From NCBI RefSeq assembly GCF_014805625.2, contig NW_023998417.1, positions 4,623,042 to 4,687,041 on the forward strand: a DNA stretch of 64,000 nucleotides, given 5' to 3'. The position numbers and the translations under genes were made by a program. Of the stretch, positions 63,735-64,000 are shown piece by piece. The number at the start of each line of letters is the position of its first letter. Position 1 is the first letter of the stretch. The notes beneath the pieces were generated by a model. That model was given only the letters and a program-made list of their open reading frames with translations, was not told where the DNA came from and did not search any database. Source of the stretch: Glossina fuscipes (lineage: Eukaryota; Arthropoda; Insecta; Diptera; Glossinidae).

Positions 63735-63945
63735 TGATCGGTAACATTTTGAATGAGCCTTTCCAAATAGGACGTTAAAATGGTCCATTTTCAACAAGCT
63801 TCAAGTGTTTGCGTCGCAAAAAAAAAATGTATCCAAATATGTCATAATATTTTATAAATTGCAACCAAGAATAAACGAACACATGTCATATAGAGACAGG
63901 CGGACTGACAGAGGGACGGACAGACCGAGAATGAATTTATTTTAA
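63735..63945 (+). repeat. Dispersed ~330-bp repeat, copy 8 (plus, worn)
   Basis: CCTTTCCAAATAGGACGTTA, then ATCCAAATATGTCATAATAT, TTTATAAATTGCAACCAAGA, and a clear GACAGGCGGACTGACAGAGG tract followed by GACGGACAGACCGAG, in the same order as the other copies. Its right end is not recognisable before the window stops. Confidence 0.5.
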
Positions 63946-64000
63946 TTCATTTTCTTTGTTTCATACATGAGCACAAGCTTAACATACTCTTACCATAAGT

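Overview
This window looks like AT-rich euchromatic DNA from a higher fly (Diptera, Schizophora) with a large, repeat-filled genome; a tephritid or calliphorid-type fly would fit, but the species cannot be fixed from the sequence. The signs are splice signals, fly-style CAA/CAG-rich leaders, very frequent (TA)n, (CA)n and TTG/GTT microsatellites, long poly(A)/poly(T) runs, tRNA-derived SINEs and decayed LINEs. There are no bacterial-type genes, operons, CRISPR arrays, rRNA genes or intact tRNA genes. One 10-N assembly gap lies at 49443-49452.

Two protein-coding loci can be supported. On the plus strand, 11377-11733 is the first coding exon of a SAMD5-like sterile-alpha-motif gene. It ends at a clean GTAAGT donor. 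A CAA-rich possible leader exon lies upstream (9247-9623). A very short possible last exon (16950-16985) lies 5.2 kb downstream. On the minus strand, 40541-41674 is an uninterrupted 377-codon gene with a C3HC4 RING finger, two TRAF-type zinc fingers and a C-terminal domain. It belongs to the CYHR1/ZFTRAF1 family and may be a diverged, possibly retrocopied, member.

The rest is intronic or intergenic. From 1 to 9 kb it is AT-rich spacer holding one complete SINE with 14-bp target-site duplications (2127-2331) and two copies of a dispersed repeat of about 330 bp. From 11.7 to 24 kb there are dense (TA)n tracts, more copies of the dispersed repeat, a small reverse-transcriptase relic (15.2 kb) and a (GATA)n array. 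A decayed LINE occupies 24.1-25.0 kb, followed by a second tRNA-like SINE family at 25.3 kb. A minisatellite with a 142-158 bp higher-order period built on GAATTGAAATT lies at 29.8-30.6 kb, and purine-rich spacer follows to 34.8 kb. From 42 to 64 kb there is spacer with further SINE and dispersed-repeat copies and a 107-bp tandem duplication close to the gap.

The two genes show no sign of working together. I found no convincing undescribed biological system. The most informative hidden structure is the repeat landscape: two SINE families, the dispersed repeat present in both orientations, and the higher-order minisatellite. All homology calls rest on recognition by eye, not on database searches.
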